NCBI GenBank assembly: GCA_020740775.1
Contig: JAHEWK010000001.1
Span: 5,084,001-5,148,000 of the forward strand
Length of the DNA: 64,000 nucleotides
From: Ilyonectria destructans
Lineage: Eukaryota; Ascomycota; Sordariomycetes; Hypocreales; Nectriaceae
Reading direction: 5' to 3'
The position numbers were made by a program, and so were the translations under genes. Below, in pieces: positions 20,577 to 29,757 of the stretch. The notes under the pieces were generated by a model. That model was given only the letters and a program-made list of their open reading frames with translations. It did no database searches and had not been told where the DNA came from. Within the stretch, counting starts at the first letter, position 1; each line of letters starts with the position of its first letter.

Positions 20577-22658
20577 ATGCCCGCCATGCTGAGCGCCGGC
20601 TCTCTCCAGCCGCCTAAAACAGGCTCCTCGCGCTGGTCAAAGGCTCTCCCAGAGGTTCCGGGCGTTGACTTTGACGACATCTATGACGAATACTACGACG
20701 AGATTTCCCCCGTGTCCCCCCAAAACAAAAACCTTCCCAGGCTTCCTATCGTGCCACCGCCTCCTAGGTCGACTAGTATGGCAAATGCGAAGCTTCTTCC
20801 AGCATCATTACCCCCATTGCATCTCCTCAACACCTCTGTCGGTCCTCTCTCTGGCCCGCCCAAGATGGCTATCCCGCGCCGCCCAGTCGGCCAGCCCTCA
20901 CGCCTCCCGCAACAACAGGAGCAATTGCCGGCGCAACCTGCATCGCCCGCTCAGTCTATTTCCAGCATCTTGTCTGCATATTCGCGAAGTTCAGGCGAGT
21001 CTCTAATCCGGACATCCGATGCCACAACCGACACACGTCAGTTCGATGTGAACTCTTCGCCGAGCCACCAAGCTCCACCTGCCAGCACCAAACCGGCGCC
21101 GCTTATTAGTCCCTCCACCGATCTGAACACCACCACCCGTTTCCCAACCACGCAACATCAGCATGTTGCACCGAAGCCTATTCCCACCTTCGAGAGTAGT
21201 CGCCCACCACCACCTCCTCCTACCAAGGACGTTAAATACGGTCTGCCGGCGTCGCCTGCCGTCGGCCGCAACCCAGCACCGGCCGTCGACTCATCATCGC
21301 CACCACGGCCTCAAATCTGGCGTCGTCGATCCGTTAAGACTGACCGGAGCTTGGAGCTCCCTGACCTGAAACTGATCATCAGTCACGGATCAACTGCTGC
21401 AACGCATCCCGTGGTCCAACCCGTGACCCAACCGAACCTTCCGCAGGGCGCCGTCAAGGTGCCGACCTTTGCGTATCAACAGCCCCAGAGCAACGAGCCC
21501 CGGGTCGTTCCCAGCCAGGTCGCCCAGTACGCCCCAGCCCCAGCTCCAGCCACGGCACCGGGGCAGGCAGCCGAGACTGAGAACCAAACCATGGGTAGCG
21601 GAAGCTCTAAGATTAATCGTCTTAAGGATAAGCTCCACACTCTTCATCGCAGGGGCAAGTCTTCGAGTGACACGGCAAGCGAGTCCACCCTCCGACCAGG
21701 CGCACAACGGCCCCCGACGCCGGAGTACCAGAAACAAGATATCAAGACGCCTATTGTTGATGCTTTCATCTCGCCCTTGTCACCTGCTTCCTCCCCAGAG
21801 CCACGAGCAGAGGTGTCCCCGGAATTGCCTAAGGAGCTCCCTAGGAACCCCTCTCAGGCGTCTGCACGGGTGGTTTCCCCCATTTCACCTTCAACCGACT
21901 CCAAGATCTTCGCTCGCAAGGCATTGCCCCCACTCACACAACATCTTAGCGAAACCAAGCCTCTGCCGGAACCGAAAGAGGTCCCTGAGGTCACTGCCCC
22001 TCCACAGGTGAACAATGAAGCTAAGCCACTTCCGAACCCAAAGCTTGGAGTCGTGACCGAGGCCGAGTCCCCAGTGACCGGCTCCTTGCCGCCGTTAACA
22101 ACGGAGGATGTTCGACTGTCAACCTCTGCTATCGAATCCCCGGCTAGCCGCACGTATCATTCTGCCGATGTCCCCACCAAGTTTCCCCCGCGAGGTTCGT
22201 CTGTACGATCCAATGCACCTAAACCGTTGGAGCAGTCACGGCAACCCGCAGCAGAGTTAGACCCGAGATTCGCCCCGACTGAGCCTCAAGGGTTCCTCTA
22301 TAAAGGTCGAGACGGAACGCTATATCCAGAGATGAAGGTCACACGTGAGGCTGATCCGCAGGCGACCTACTTCCCCAGGCATGCATATGACACCGTTTCA
22401 GATGGTGAAATTTTCAAAGCAATGCCATTGAAGGACTCTCACTTCCGCTGCTACCAGGCGCACCGAACAATGAACCGACGAAGCAACAGGAATTACCCAC
22501 TCGCGTGCCAGAGTTGCGAGAAGCCGGACGCCGAAGACCGGTGGACCTGCACGTTCTGTCATCTGCGAGTCTGTGAATCGTGCTTCACGACACTCAATGG
22601 ACAGCAGAGAGACCTACGCTATCTGGTCGAAGACTTGAGGCAAAAACTCTCAACCTAG
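20577..22658 (+). CDS. Unknown disordered protein with C-terminal six-cysteine cluster, single exon, 693 aa
   Basis: No family is recognised. The ATG at 20577 begins MPAMLSAGSLQPPKTG; the frame is open 51 codons further upstream but contains no ATG. Residues 1-540 are rich in Pro, Ser and Ala with polyproline runs (for example PPPPPTKD), consistent with a disordered scaffold offering SH3/WW ligands. A basic helical patch (SKINRLKDKLHTLHRRGKSS) lies near 395. The last 130 residues are more ordered and contain C-x2-C-x10-C-x2-C-x4-C-x2-C (C644, C647, C658, C661, C666, C669), probably a zinc-binding treble-clef or ZZ-like fold, followed by a short helix to the end. It is followed in tandem by the 467-aa gene about 1 kb downstream. 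Function unknown. Confidence 0.82.
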   Translation: MPAMLSAGSLQPPKTGSSRWSKALPEVPGVDFDDIYDEYYDEISPVSPQNKNLPRLPIVPPPPRSTSMANAKLLPASLPPLHLLNTSVGPLSGPPKMAIPRRPVGQPSRLPQQQEQLPAQPASPAQSISSILSAYSRSSGESLIRTSDATTDTRQFDVNSSPSHQAPPASTKPAPLISPSTDLNTTTRFPTTQHQHVAPKPIPTFESSRPPPPPPTKDVKYGLPASPAVGRNPAPAVDSSSPPRPQIWRRRSVKTDRSLELPDLKLIISHGSTAATHPVVQPVTQPNLPQGAVKVPTFAYQQPQSNEPRVVPSQVAQYAPAPAPATAPGQAAETENQTMGSGSSKINRLKDKLHTLHRRGKSSSDTASESTLRPGAQRPPTPEYQKQDIKTPIVDAFISPLSPASSPEPRAEVSPELPKELPRNPSQASARVVSPISPSTDSKIFARKALPPLTQHLSETKPLPEPKEVPEVTAPPQVNNEAKPLPNPKLGVVTEAESPVTGSLPPLTTEDVRLSTSAIESPASRTYHSADVPTKFPPRGSSVRSNAPKPLEQSRQPAAELDPRFAPTEPQGFLYKGRDGTLYPEMKVTREADPQATYFPRHAYDTVSDGEIFKAMPLKDSHFRCYQAHRTMNRRSNRNYPLACQSCEKPDAEDRWTCTFCHLRVCESCFTTLNGQQRDLRYLVEDLRQKLST

Positions 22659-23623
22659 ACACCATCCTCTGAGAACTAGGGGCCTCCTGGGTACCCATCT
22701 ACACAATCCTTAACTTTATCCTTCTTATCTTGTCCACTTTACACCCAAACCACATTTTTTCCTTTATCAAAGCATAGAACGCGCTCGCAGGACTGGATCA
22801 CGGTTGCATGTATCATACGAGGAGTGAGCAAAAAACGGCTGTACGGGAAACATAGAAGGCCCATTGGGGATATTTCTTTGAAAGTTTGACGATACCAATC
22901 TTCAGCCCTCGGCGCATATGGCTCGCTGGGGGTGAATGGGAATGAGCGCTGGCCTGTAGTTACACGGGAGAAAATTTGAACAGCGCTGAGATTGATCTCA
23001 CGATGATGGCCATTTTCTTTACGGGTTCTTTTAGGTACATTATATCTTGCGGCGTCCTTGGTGGGACGACCTGCGCTGTTGATCACAATGTTACGAGCTG
23101 TCGTACAGTTTCGCTTTGCTTCTGGTCGGTGACTTTGTGATACTGGAGCCTGCGGCTGCAAATCGACGTGGCAAAGCGAGACAGACGGTGGACGCCACAA
23201 GTTGGATGCTACTGTGACTGGAGGGAGAAATTGACTCCTCATATTTACAGGGTAGGGGATCAGCAATCTACCCGATTAATCCGATCCATGTGCTCCATCT
23301 GATCTGATCCAATATCGAGTTTCGCGATCGATGGTTGTAAATGTTTTTAGATCTCTGGTCCGGCTTAGACAGTTGTGAATCTAGCTTGATGAATCATGCA
23401 GCTGGTAGGCTCTGCTGTGGGTCGGCAGTCAGGGGGTTGCTGCTTCCCGTCCCCACAGGTGACAGCTGCCGCTACGACGCCCAAACTTACGGCAACTGCC
23501 ACTACTACCGAGTACGGAACTACGTACTCTCACCGGTGACCGAACCTTGCCCCAGATCTCCAAATCTCCCCCGTCAGCTCACCGGCCACCCTGCAAAAAC
23601 CGTAAACAAACAACAAGGGCGCC
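22659..23623. other. Intergenic region between two tandem genes
   Basis: About 1 kb with the 3' UTR of the upstream gene and the promoter of the next. A 175-codon minus-strand frame (22739-23266) has no ATG-supported start and no protein-like features. A GATC-rich segment lies at 23275-23345. Confidence 0.5.
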
Positions 23624-25027
23624 ATGTCCTCCTCCCTCCAGCGCTCCCGGTCTCTCCGGAAGCCCTCACCAACGACCATCGCCAACGACCCGCCATCGCG
23701 GAAGCAGGACGTCGAGCCGCGCCACGGCTCCCCGAGTCGCCTCCCCGTCAAGCCGCTGACTCGAAGCGCCACCGCGGCCTCCTCCTCCACCACCACCACG
23801 AGGACGTTGAGGAGCGGCTCTGCGGCGTCAAGTGGCCTCTCCCGTTCGTCGTCCGTACGGCAGTCGTCGAATTTGAAGCCCACGACGACAAAAGAGCCAC
23901 CAAAAAGGGAGACGAGCCGGTATCCGCCATCCACCACCACCACCAGAACGCGTCCGGCGGTGAGACCGACCTCCTCCGATGGGCCGCCCGCACAATCGAG
24001 ACGAGTCCTCCCGCATACCCGTGCTAAGAGCACCGCCATCGCCCCGACCGCCTCAATCAGGGCAGCTCCAGTGCTACGACCGCCCTCTGGAGGCTCAACC
24101 TCGTCAGCATCCTCGACCACAACGCGAACTATCACACGCAAGGTCTCCGGCCACGACAAACCTCCCGCCGCTTCCACACAGGCTCAGCCTCGCCTACGGC
24201 CGGCCTTCTCAACCCTTCAGCAACACTACTCCCCGGCCAAGTCTGCCGCCCCGAAACCCCTGACGGCCACCTTTCTCGCACCGCCGTCCCCCTCCAAGCT
24301 ACCTGCCAACGTCGCTGCCTCCGCTGAGACGAGCAAGCTCCAGACGGAGCTCCTCCAACTACACCTCTTGCACCGAGACGCAGGAGCAGTCGATGTAGAG
24401 TGGAAGGCGAGCGCGAAGCAGAAGCTGGGCGAACGGTTCGCAAAGATTGCGGCTGAGGGGAGACAAGTGGATAAACGCGAGAAGGCAGAAATTGAAAAGG
24501 AGAATGTGTTGGCGCTGAGGAGTTGGGCCGTAGGAGGCGGGCTGGAAGACAGGATCCAGACTCTGGATGCTGTGATAAACGGGGCGTGGACGCTGGGAGA
24601 GCCCGGTGGACGGTACGCCCGCGTCATCAGACGATTTGAGCGCTGGGTCGACCGCATGTGCGAAATCGAGGACGCCCGCCGCGGTGACGGAGCTCTCCTC
24701 CAGGAGCAAGACGTCCTCTTCATCGGCGAACTCGATGCCGCGTGGAAGGAGGAGTCCACCGGTCTTATCCGCCGCCTGGACGGAATGAAACGGCAATTAC
24801 AGGACCTGGGCCAGGTGCCAGACGAAGAAAACCAGGAACAATCGAGCTTGAAGCACATGATGGAGAATTCACGGACACTAGTCGAAGGCATGCTTGCAGA
24901 GCTGAGCCTCATGGAGGAGATTGAACGAGAGGCACTTGCACGAGAAGATGACTGGATCGAGAGGATGAACCGCGATGATAATGCCGATGATACCCCCAGG
25001 GCTGGAGCGATATGGCGAGTGGTATAG
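23624..25027 (+). CDS. Unknown protein with basic disordered N-half and helical C-half, 467 aa
   Basis: No family is recognised. The ATG at 23624 lies in a good context (GCGCCATGTCC). Residues 1-215 are dominated by Ser, Thr, Arg and Pro, with runs such as SSSTTTTRT and many RS/SP sites, a composition often seen in microtubule- or chromatin-associated fungal proteins. Residues 230-455 are helix-forming and charged: ELLQLHLLHRD opens this half, followed by EWKASAKQKLGERFAKIAAE, then RVIRRFERWVDRMCEIED and a final heptad-like segment with ENSRTLVEGMLAELSLMEE. A coiled-coil or helical-bundle interaction module is likely. It ends AGAIWRVV. It converges on the 6-phosphogluconolactonase gene. Whether it has a cytoskeletal role is speculation. 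Confidence 0.82.
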   Translation: MSSSLQRSRSLRKPSPTTIANDPPSRKQDVEPRHGSPSRLPVKPLTRSATAASSSTTTTRTLRSGSAASSGLSRSSSVRQSSNLKPTTTKEPPKRETSRYPPSTTTTRTRPAVRPTSSDGPPAQSRRVLPHTRAKSTAIAPTASIRAAPVLRPPSGGSTSSASSTTTRTITRKVSGHDKPPAASTQAQPRLRPAFSTLQQHYSPAKSAAPKPLTATFLAPPSPSKLPANVAASAETSKLQTELLQLHLLHRDAGAVDVEWKASAKQKLGERFAKIAAEGRQVDKREKAEIEKENVLALRSWAVGGGLEDRIQTLDAVINGAWTLGEPGGRYARVIRRFERWVDRMCEIEDARRGDGALLQEQDVLFIGELDAAWKEESTGLIRRLDGMKRQLQDLGQVPDEENQEQSSLKHMMENSRTLVEGMLAELSLMEEIEREALAREDDWIERMNRDDNADDTPRAGAIWRVV

Positions 25028-25691
25028 AGGACGATTAAAGGATTTCCTTGATTTTGGGACAGTCGCAAAGCGTAGGACATATATACATGGATAGATTGCA
25101 ACATTAATCACAAAGGCGCCGTGGACGCGGTCACATTCCATATCGTATGGTGAAATAGACTGCTTTTGTCACTTTCAGAAAAAGGCTGCTCTAACTAAGA
25201 CGTTTCGCAGAACGAGCCAAGGGACAGAAGAGGGAAGCCAGACGAGCCGTCCAACTTCTCTGCTTCGAATCCCTCTAATCAGGACGATGGGATATTAAAA
25301 AAAAAAGATGAATCAACGTAGCGACGAATGTAACCTCCCATTCTAACTTTCGGTGTGTGTGTGTCATGGCATTGGCGCGGTAGAGCATAAATATCCCCCG
25401 CCTCACAACGCCCTCTAAATGGTTTCCGCATAAATCGTCATCAAGCTCGGGTCGGGTAGGTAAGGGGTACAAGGAAAAAAACAGTAAAACAAGGACCTAT
25501 CCCATCTCTATGTTCCGTCGGAGGTAAAGGCGCAAGGTTTCATGAACGTTGTTGATTTTTGCACCGAATCATGCGGGAAAGGAAGTTCCGGAGTGGTCCA
25601 TCTGCCCCGCGCCGTTGTCGCCATTTTTTTTTATCATGTGAAGAAGCCCCTGACATGGCGCAAGAGCGCGTTCTTGGCTGGAGATAGCGCT
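25028..25691. other. Convergent intergenic region
   Basis: Contains the 3' ends of the 467-aa gene (+) and 6-phosphogluconolactonase (-). A short GTGTGTGTGT run lies near 25352. No gene is seen. Confidence 0.55.
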
Positions 25692-26474
25692 CTACAGGAA
25701 GGCTCTTCGGGGGAAGCTGACACCCTCGACAGCGGGCTCATCGACGAACCAGCTGCAGCGCTCGCCAGTACCTTCGTTGACGAGAGCGCAGGGGAGACCG
25801 ATGTTTTGATCAAAGATCTGCTTCATAATGTCCTTCTTGCCGCCACCAGTCGCGACAAAGGCGACGCGGACGGAGTGGTTGACGACGGGGAGGGTAAGTG
25901 TGATGCGCTTCGGGGGAGGCTTGGGGGAGTCGTCGATGGGCGAGACCCAGGCGCTGGTCTCGCGGAGGAGGGGGTGGCCGGGGAAGAGAGAGCAGGTGTG
26001 GCCGTCAGGGCCGCAGCCGAGGAGGAGGAGGTCGAAGATGGGCAGGCGGACCGAGTCGCGCGAGGCGAAGCTGGCCACGAGGGTCTGCTCGTACTGGTCG
26101 GCGAGCTCCTGGAGGTCATCGAGGTGGGTGACGTCGATGGGGTGGACTTTGGGTTGCTGGTCGGCGGGGAGCTTGTCGAGCAGCTCGGCCTTGAGGAGGG
26201 CGTAGTTGGAGTCGGCGTGGTCGAGGGGCACGGCGCGCTCGTCGGCGAAGAAGATTTCCCAGCGGCTGAAGTCGACTTGGTCGTTGGGGCCGGAGGCGGG
26301 GGCAAGGAGCGCCTGGGCGAGCGTCTTGGGGAGCGAGCCGCCGGAGACGGCGACCTTGAAGGCGCCGTGGCGGGCGAAGCCGGCGTTTTGAGCCTCAATG
26401 ATGTAGAAGCGGAGAGCCGGGGCGAGGGCGTTGACGCTGGGGAAAGCGTACAGGTTGGGTTGAGTCTTACCCAT
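25692..26474 (-). CDS. 6-phosphogluconolactonase, single exon, 260 aa
   Basis: Hydrolyses 6-phosphoglucono-delta-lactone to 6-phosphogluconate, the second step of the oxidative pentose phosphate pathway, in the cytosol. Family hallmarks are present in order: VAVSGGSLPK (41-50, phosphate-binding loop), FFADERAVP (75-83), SNYALLK (89-95) and LLLLGCGPDGHTCSLFPGH (149-167) with the catalytic-region His159. The length of about 260 residues matches fungal Sol-type enzymes. The ATG at 26474 (context CACAATGGG) starts at the expected place, MGKTQPNLYAFPSV. The frame stays open some 170 codons upstream, but that stretch is CT-rich, has no in-frame ATG and is probably leader sequence. Confidence 0.97.
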   Translation of the reverse strand: MGKTQPNLYAFPSVNALAPALRFYIIEAQNAGFARHGAFKVAVSGGSLPKTLAQALLAPASGPNDQVDFSRWEIFFADERAVPLDHADSNYALLKAELLDKLPADQQPKVHPIDVTHLDDLQELADQYEQTLVASFASRDSVRLPIFDLLLLGCGPDGHTCSLFPGHPLLRETSAWVSPIDDSPKPPPKRITLTLPVVNHSVRVAFVATGGGKKDIMKQIFDQNIGLPCALVNEGTGERCSWFVDEPAVEGVSFPRRAFL

Positions 26475-27670
26475 TGTGGCGGTGGAGTTGCGGCTTGTGA
26501 GGGGGGTGGGGATAGATGGAGGAGTGGCGAGAGACAACGGAAGATGGAGAAGAGATTGGCGATGGAGTTGCAAGAAAGCGCGAGATGTATGAAGATGAGA
26601 GATGGAGGTTGAGATGAGCTGGATTTTGGGACAAGTGGGTTGGGTATTTGGGATGGAGGGGGCGGGGTTTCGACTTTTGGAGGGGGGGGGAAGCTCGTTC
26701 GAATTTCTTCCTCTAATTAGGCTGGGCTGGGTTACCTGCGCGTGCAATGTGCAACGACAAGGTACCCCCGATGGTCGGTAATTGTTCACCCGCCAGAACC
26801 CAGAACAAGACCCAGAAGAAGACCCAGAAGAGAGGGCCCAGAGAAGGCGGGGGATTGCGATTCCACAAGACAAAAAAAAAACGGTAAAACGGACGGTCAA
26901 CTCCCGACGACGAACGGGGTAAAACAACGTAGAGAAGGCCGGTTGGTGGACTGGTGGTTTTGGGTGGTTTTGGGTGGTGGATGACCAAAATATCAATAAT
27001 CAACGGGGGCCAAGATGGTGTGAGCGAGGTCGACCAGGACCGACAATGCGATGCTGTGATGCTCAAGACAGCCCAGAAGCGGACAACCTGGACACCGCGA
27101 CGGGCGTAAGAACGATGCGCGCAGTGGCGTGCCGAGTGCGCGTGCGTGACAGGTGTTGGTTGGTTGGGTGAGACAGAGACGTTGCTTTCCCCAATCGCCC
27201 GCCCGGCGAGCAAGGTTTAGACCGGGGACGGGGGGATAGTATAATCGTGGCATGCATTGGGAGTCATCTCATCGGTTCTGGGCTAAGGTAGGTACAGTGC
27301 GGTGCGGGTTGGCGTTGAATATCTGGTTGCGGTTGACGCAGGCGATGTGTGGATGAACCAGGTATTTTGCAGTTTGATGGGTTCATGGGCATGGGTATAA
27401 CTCGGCAGCGGAGGGCGGTCACCGAGGGAGGTGGACGGAAGAACGCAGCAGTGGCACGCAACTTCGGTTACACTTCTTTCGTCCCTACCTATACAGTACT
27501 GGGCATATGGCACAATACTGCCCAAAAAAAAACTAGGTCCATCCCATGTTCCAGCATAGTCCAGTCTCGAACGCCGTGAAGTCGTCTCAACCGTCCAGCG
27601 GTGATGCTTCCGCCCGCAGCATCGGTGGTTGTCGGCGGTGCCCCGCCGTCCTCGCATGGTTAGGTGGTTG

Positions 27671-27757
27671 GATAGGTACCTACCCAGGTACCTACCTGTA
27701 GTTGGATACCTAGGTAGGTACCTAGGTAGGTAGGTAGGTACTCTAGTTGGATACTAG
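27671..27757. repeat. GTACCTA/CCTAGGTA palindromic array
   Basis: About 87 bp built almost wholly from GGTACCTACC, CCTAGGTAGG and GTAGGTAGGTA words, with the word TAGTTGGATAC present twice (near 27700 and 27744). Because GTAC and CCTAGG are self-complementary, several nested hairpins can form. The same words recur singly elsewhere in the window. Confidence 0.85.
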
Positions 27758-28720
27758 CATCTCCAGGGGGGGCGACGTCATGACGTAGTGGGGTCCCTTC
27801 CGGGGGGGTTTAGTGGATGGCCAGCCCCCTGGGACTGTGGCATTGGGCCGTTCCCGCAGCCCCACCATGGGCGAGCGACCCCTCCATTCCCACCCGGAGC
27901 TCTCCCACACATGCCACCTCTCAAATCTCTGCTCGATTTCTCTCCCAACGGTCCAACGGTTGCTTTGGTCCTTGCGCTTCTTCTCTGGTTCTGCGTCTCT
28001 GGTTTTGCGTCTCTGGTTCTGCTTCTTATCTTCACCGTCACAATCGTCTGCATGAGACTGGTTACCCTGGCTATTGGCCGTACCATGGCTCCATGGGCTG
28101 CCCGGCAATGGTGCTACTACTACACCTCCCCGTACCTCATCCTTGACGATGCCTTCTCGTCACACTTTGCGGGACCAAACCCTGAGCTTTTTTGTTGTGC
28201 CGGCGTGTGTCGGCCTGAACCAATCGAGACCCAACTAGGAGATGCATAGCGTTGGGCACTTGGCGCACATGTCAACGGGTTTAAGAGAGAGAGTGTGTGT
28301 GCGTGGGCGTGGTGCGGCTGCAAAGCCGTTGACGACACAACTAGCGCTGGGCCCGTTTGCTGCACCTCGTCCGCTGGCGGCTGCGGCCTGGGCATCGTCG
28401 TTTATATGTACAGGGCTTGAATTCTTACGCGGCGGCTCCAGAGGGCTTCACACAACCGGACCGGCGCATGCGCGGGGGGTGGTGTGTCTAGGCCCTGATT
28501 TTCAAGCAAACTACGCTCTCAGGACAAGATCGGCCGAAGACTTTTATTTGAATTTTTTTCCCTTTTAGTTCCCACCCGTGGTGCGTGTGGGTCAAGAGGT
28601 GGGGGAGACTTGGCTGGACCTTGAAAATAACCAGACACCTCAACTTGCAAAGTTGCAGTGTTATGGGTTGACAGAGACAGCCCTACTTGTTGAGTTGCCG
28701 GTTGAGATCTGACAGTTGCA

Positions 28721-28770
28721 GTCTCTCTATCTCTATTTCTATCGGTATCTCTATCTCTATCCCTATCTCA
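28721..28770. repeat. CTCTAT hexanucleotide microsatellite
   Basis: Imperfect repeats of CTCTAT over about 50 bp upstream of the SET/MYND gene. It creates an artificial SISIGISISIPISV-like frame that should not be read as protein. Confidence 0.85.
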
Positions 28771-29757
28771 GTCTTTTCTTTGCCTCTTGCAACTGCTGCC
28801 AAGACAACCAACGCTGCTGGATACAACCACAACACCAACACGATCATCACCACCCCCGGAACACTCCTCCGCACCTCGCTCAGCGGCTCATTTACCGCAT
28901 CTCACTTCCGGCGCATCGCACCTCTTATCCGGCTTCCTTCACCTCTCGTTTTTCCCCCAATCCCCCGCTACTCGGCATCTGGGCGTCCCAGGGTCCCACC
29001 CTCCAGCATCCAATCCCAGGCGTGCATCGCTCCTTCAGTGGCTTTAACGGGCCTGCCTGGGGCTCTTCGCTTGGCCAAAACGGGTCCCTGGCTGCCGAAG
29101 TCATACATGAGCCACGCCTCTCTAGGCTTCACATTGTGTCGATCCTTCACATCGGCACTCCGTATACCTACCTCGCTGTCTCATTGCCTCGCAGGCTCAC
29201 TCGCCCGCCCGCATCGCACGCCCATGCGTGAAGCCAGCGTAGCATTTTACCCAGTCCTGCCACAACAACTCACGGCCCCGCGACTGATTCCTCCCGCAAC
29301 TCCACCACCCGCATCTCCTCCCGCATCTTCTGCCCGTCACCACCGGACACGGAACTGACCCCCAGAGGATCCCTTGAGCCCTTCCCCGGGCTTCTCCGTG
29401 AGGCGTCTACCGACCCCTGTTTAGCCAACTCGCAGTGTCGGTCTGCCTCCCAGCATCTGCGTCACCGCTCCAGATCGATAGCTAGCCACCGTCGACGACT
29501 TCGTGTGGCTGCCCCGTGGATCCTAGTCAATCCTTGTCAACCCTTGTCCGGGGCACTTAGACTGCCGGTAATTAGAGCCCTATCAAATTCGGTCTTGGCC
29601 GCTTCCCGACTCTCTCACATCGGCCGAAACTAGTTGCACTTGTCCCACCTCGCCGTCAACTCCCCCCCATATCTCTTCTATACCCACAAATTTACTCCAG
29701 CATCCTTCTTTCGTCCTTGTCCTGGTCGAGTGACTACTCGACAGTTCGTCCCTCAGT

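Larger units (their letters stand above)
26475..29757. other. 3.3 kb divergent intergenic region
   Basis: This separates 6-phosphogluconolactonase (-) from the SET/MYND gene (+). It contains CT-rich leaders on both sides, a GTACCTAGG-type palindromic array and a CTATCT microsatellite. Frames of 120-220 codons in the CT-rich parts are open in more than one phase at once and are not convincing. No recognised gene. Confidence 0.5.

Noticed and set aside
22739..23266. 175-codon minus-strand frame
   Set aside because: Amino-acid order looks random, no introns or neighbours support it, and it lies in the 3' flank of one gene and the promoter of another.
25542..26612. 356-codon plus-strand frame opposite 6-phosphogluconolactonase
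   Set aside because: Antisense shadow of a strongly codon-biased gene; Gly/Glu/Val-rich mirror composition.
26475..26996. In-frame upstream extension of 6-phosphogluconolactonase (about 170 codons)
   Set aside because: No in-frame ATG, CT-rich composition, and the enzyme family starts at the ATG chosen; an open frame is expected where A and G are scarce.
27788..28249. 153-codon frame with a hydrophobic stretch
   Set aside because: No ATG in good context, no homology, and the opposite strand is open too; the hydrophobic part comes from a CTCTGGTTCTGCGT-type direct repeat.
28687..29358. 223-codon plus-strand frame upstream of the SET/MYND gene
   Set aside because: It lies in CT-rich leader-like DNA where two frames are open at once, starts in a CTCTAT microsatellite, and has no domain or codon character.
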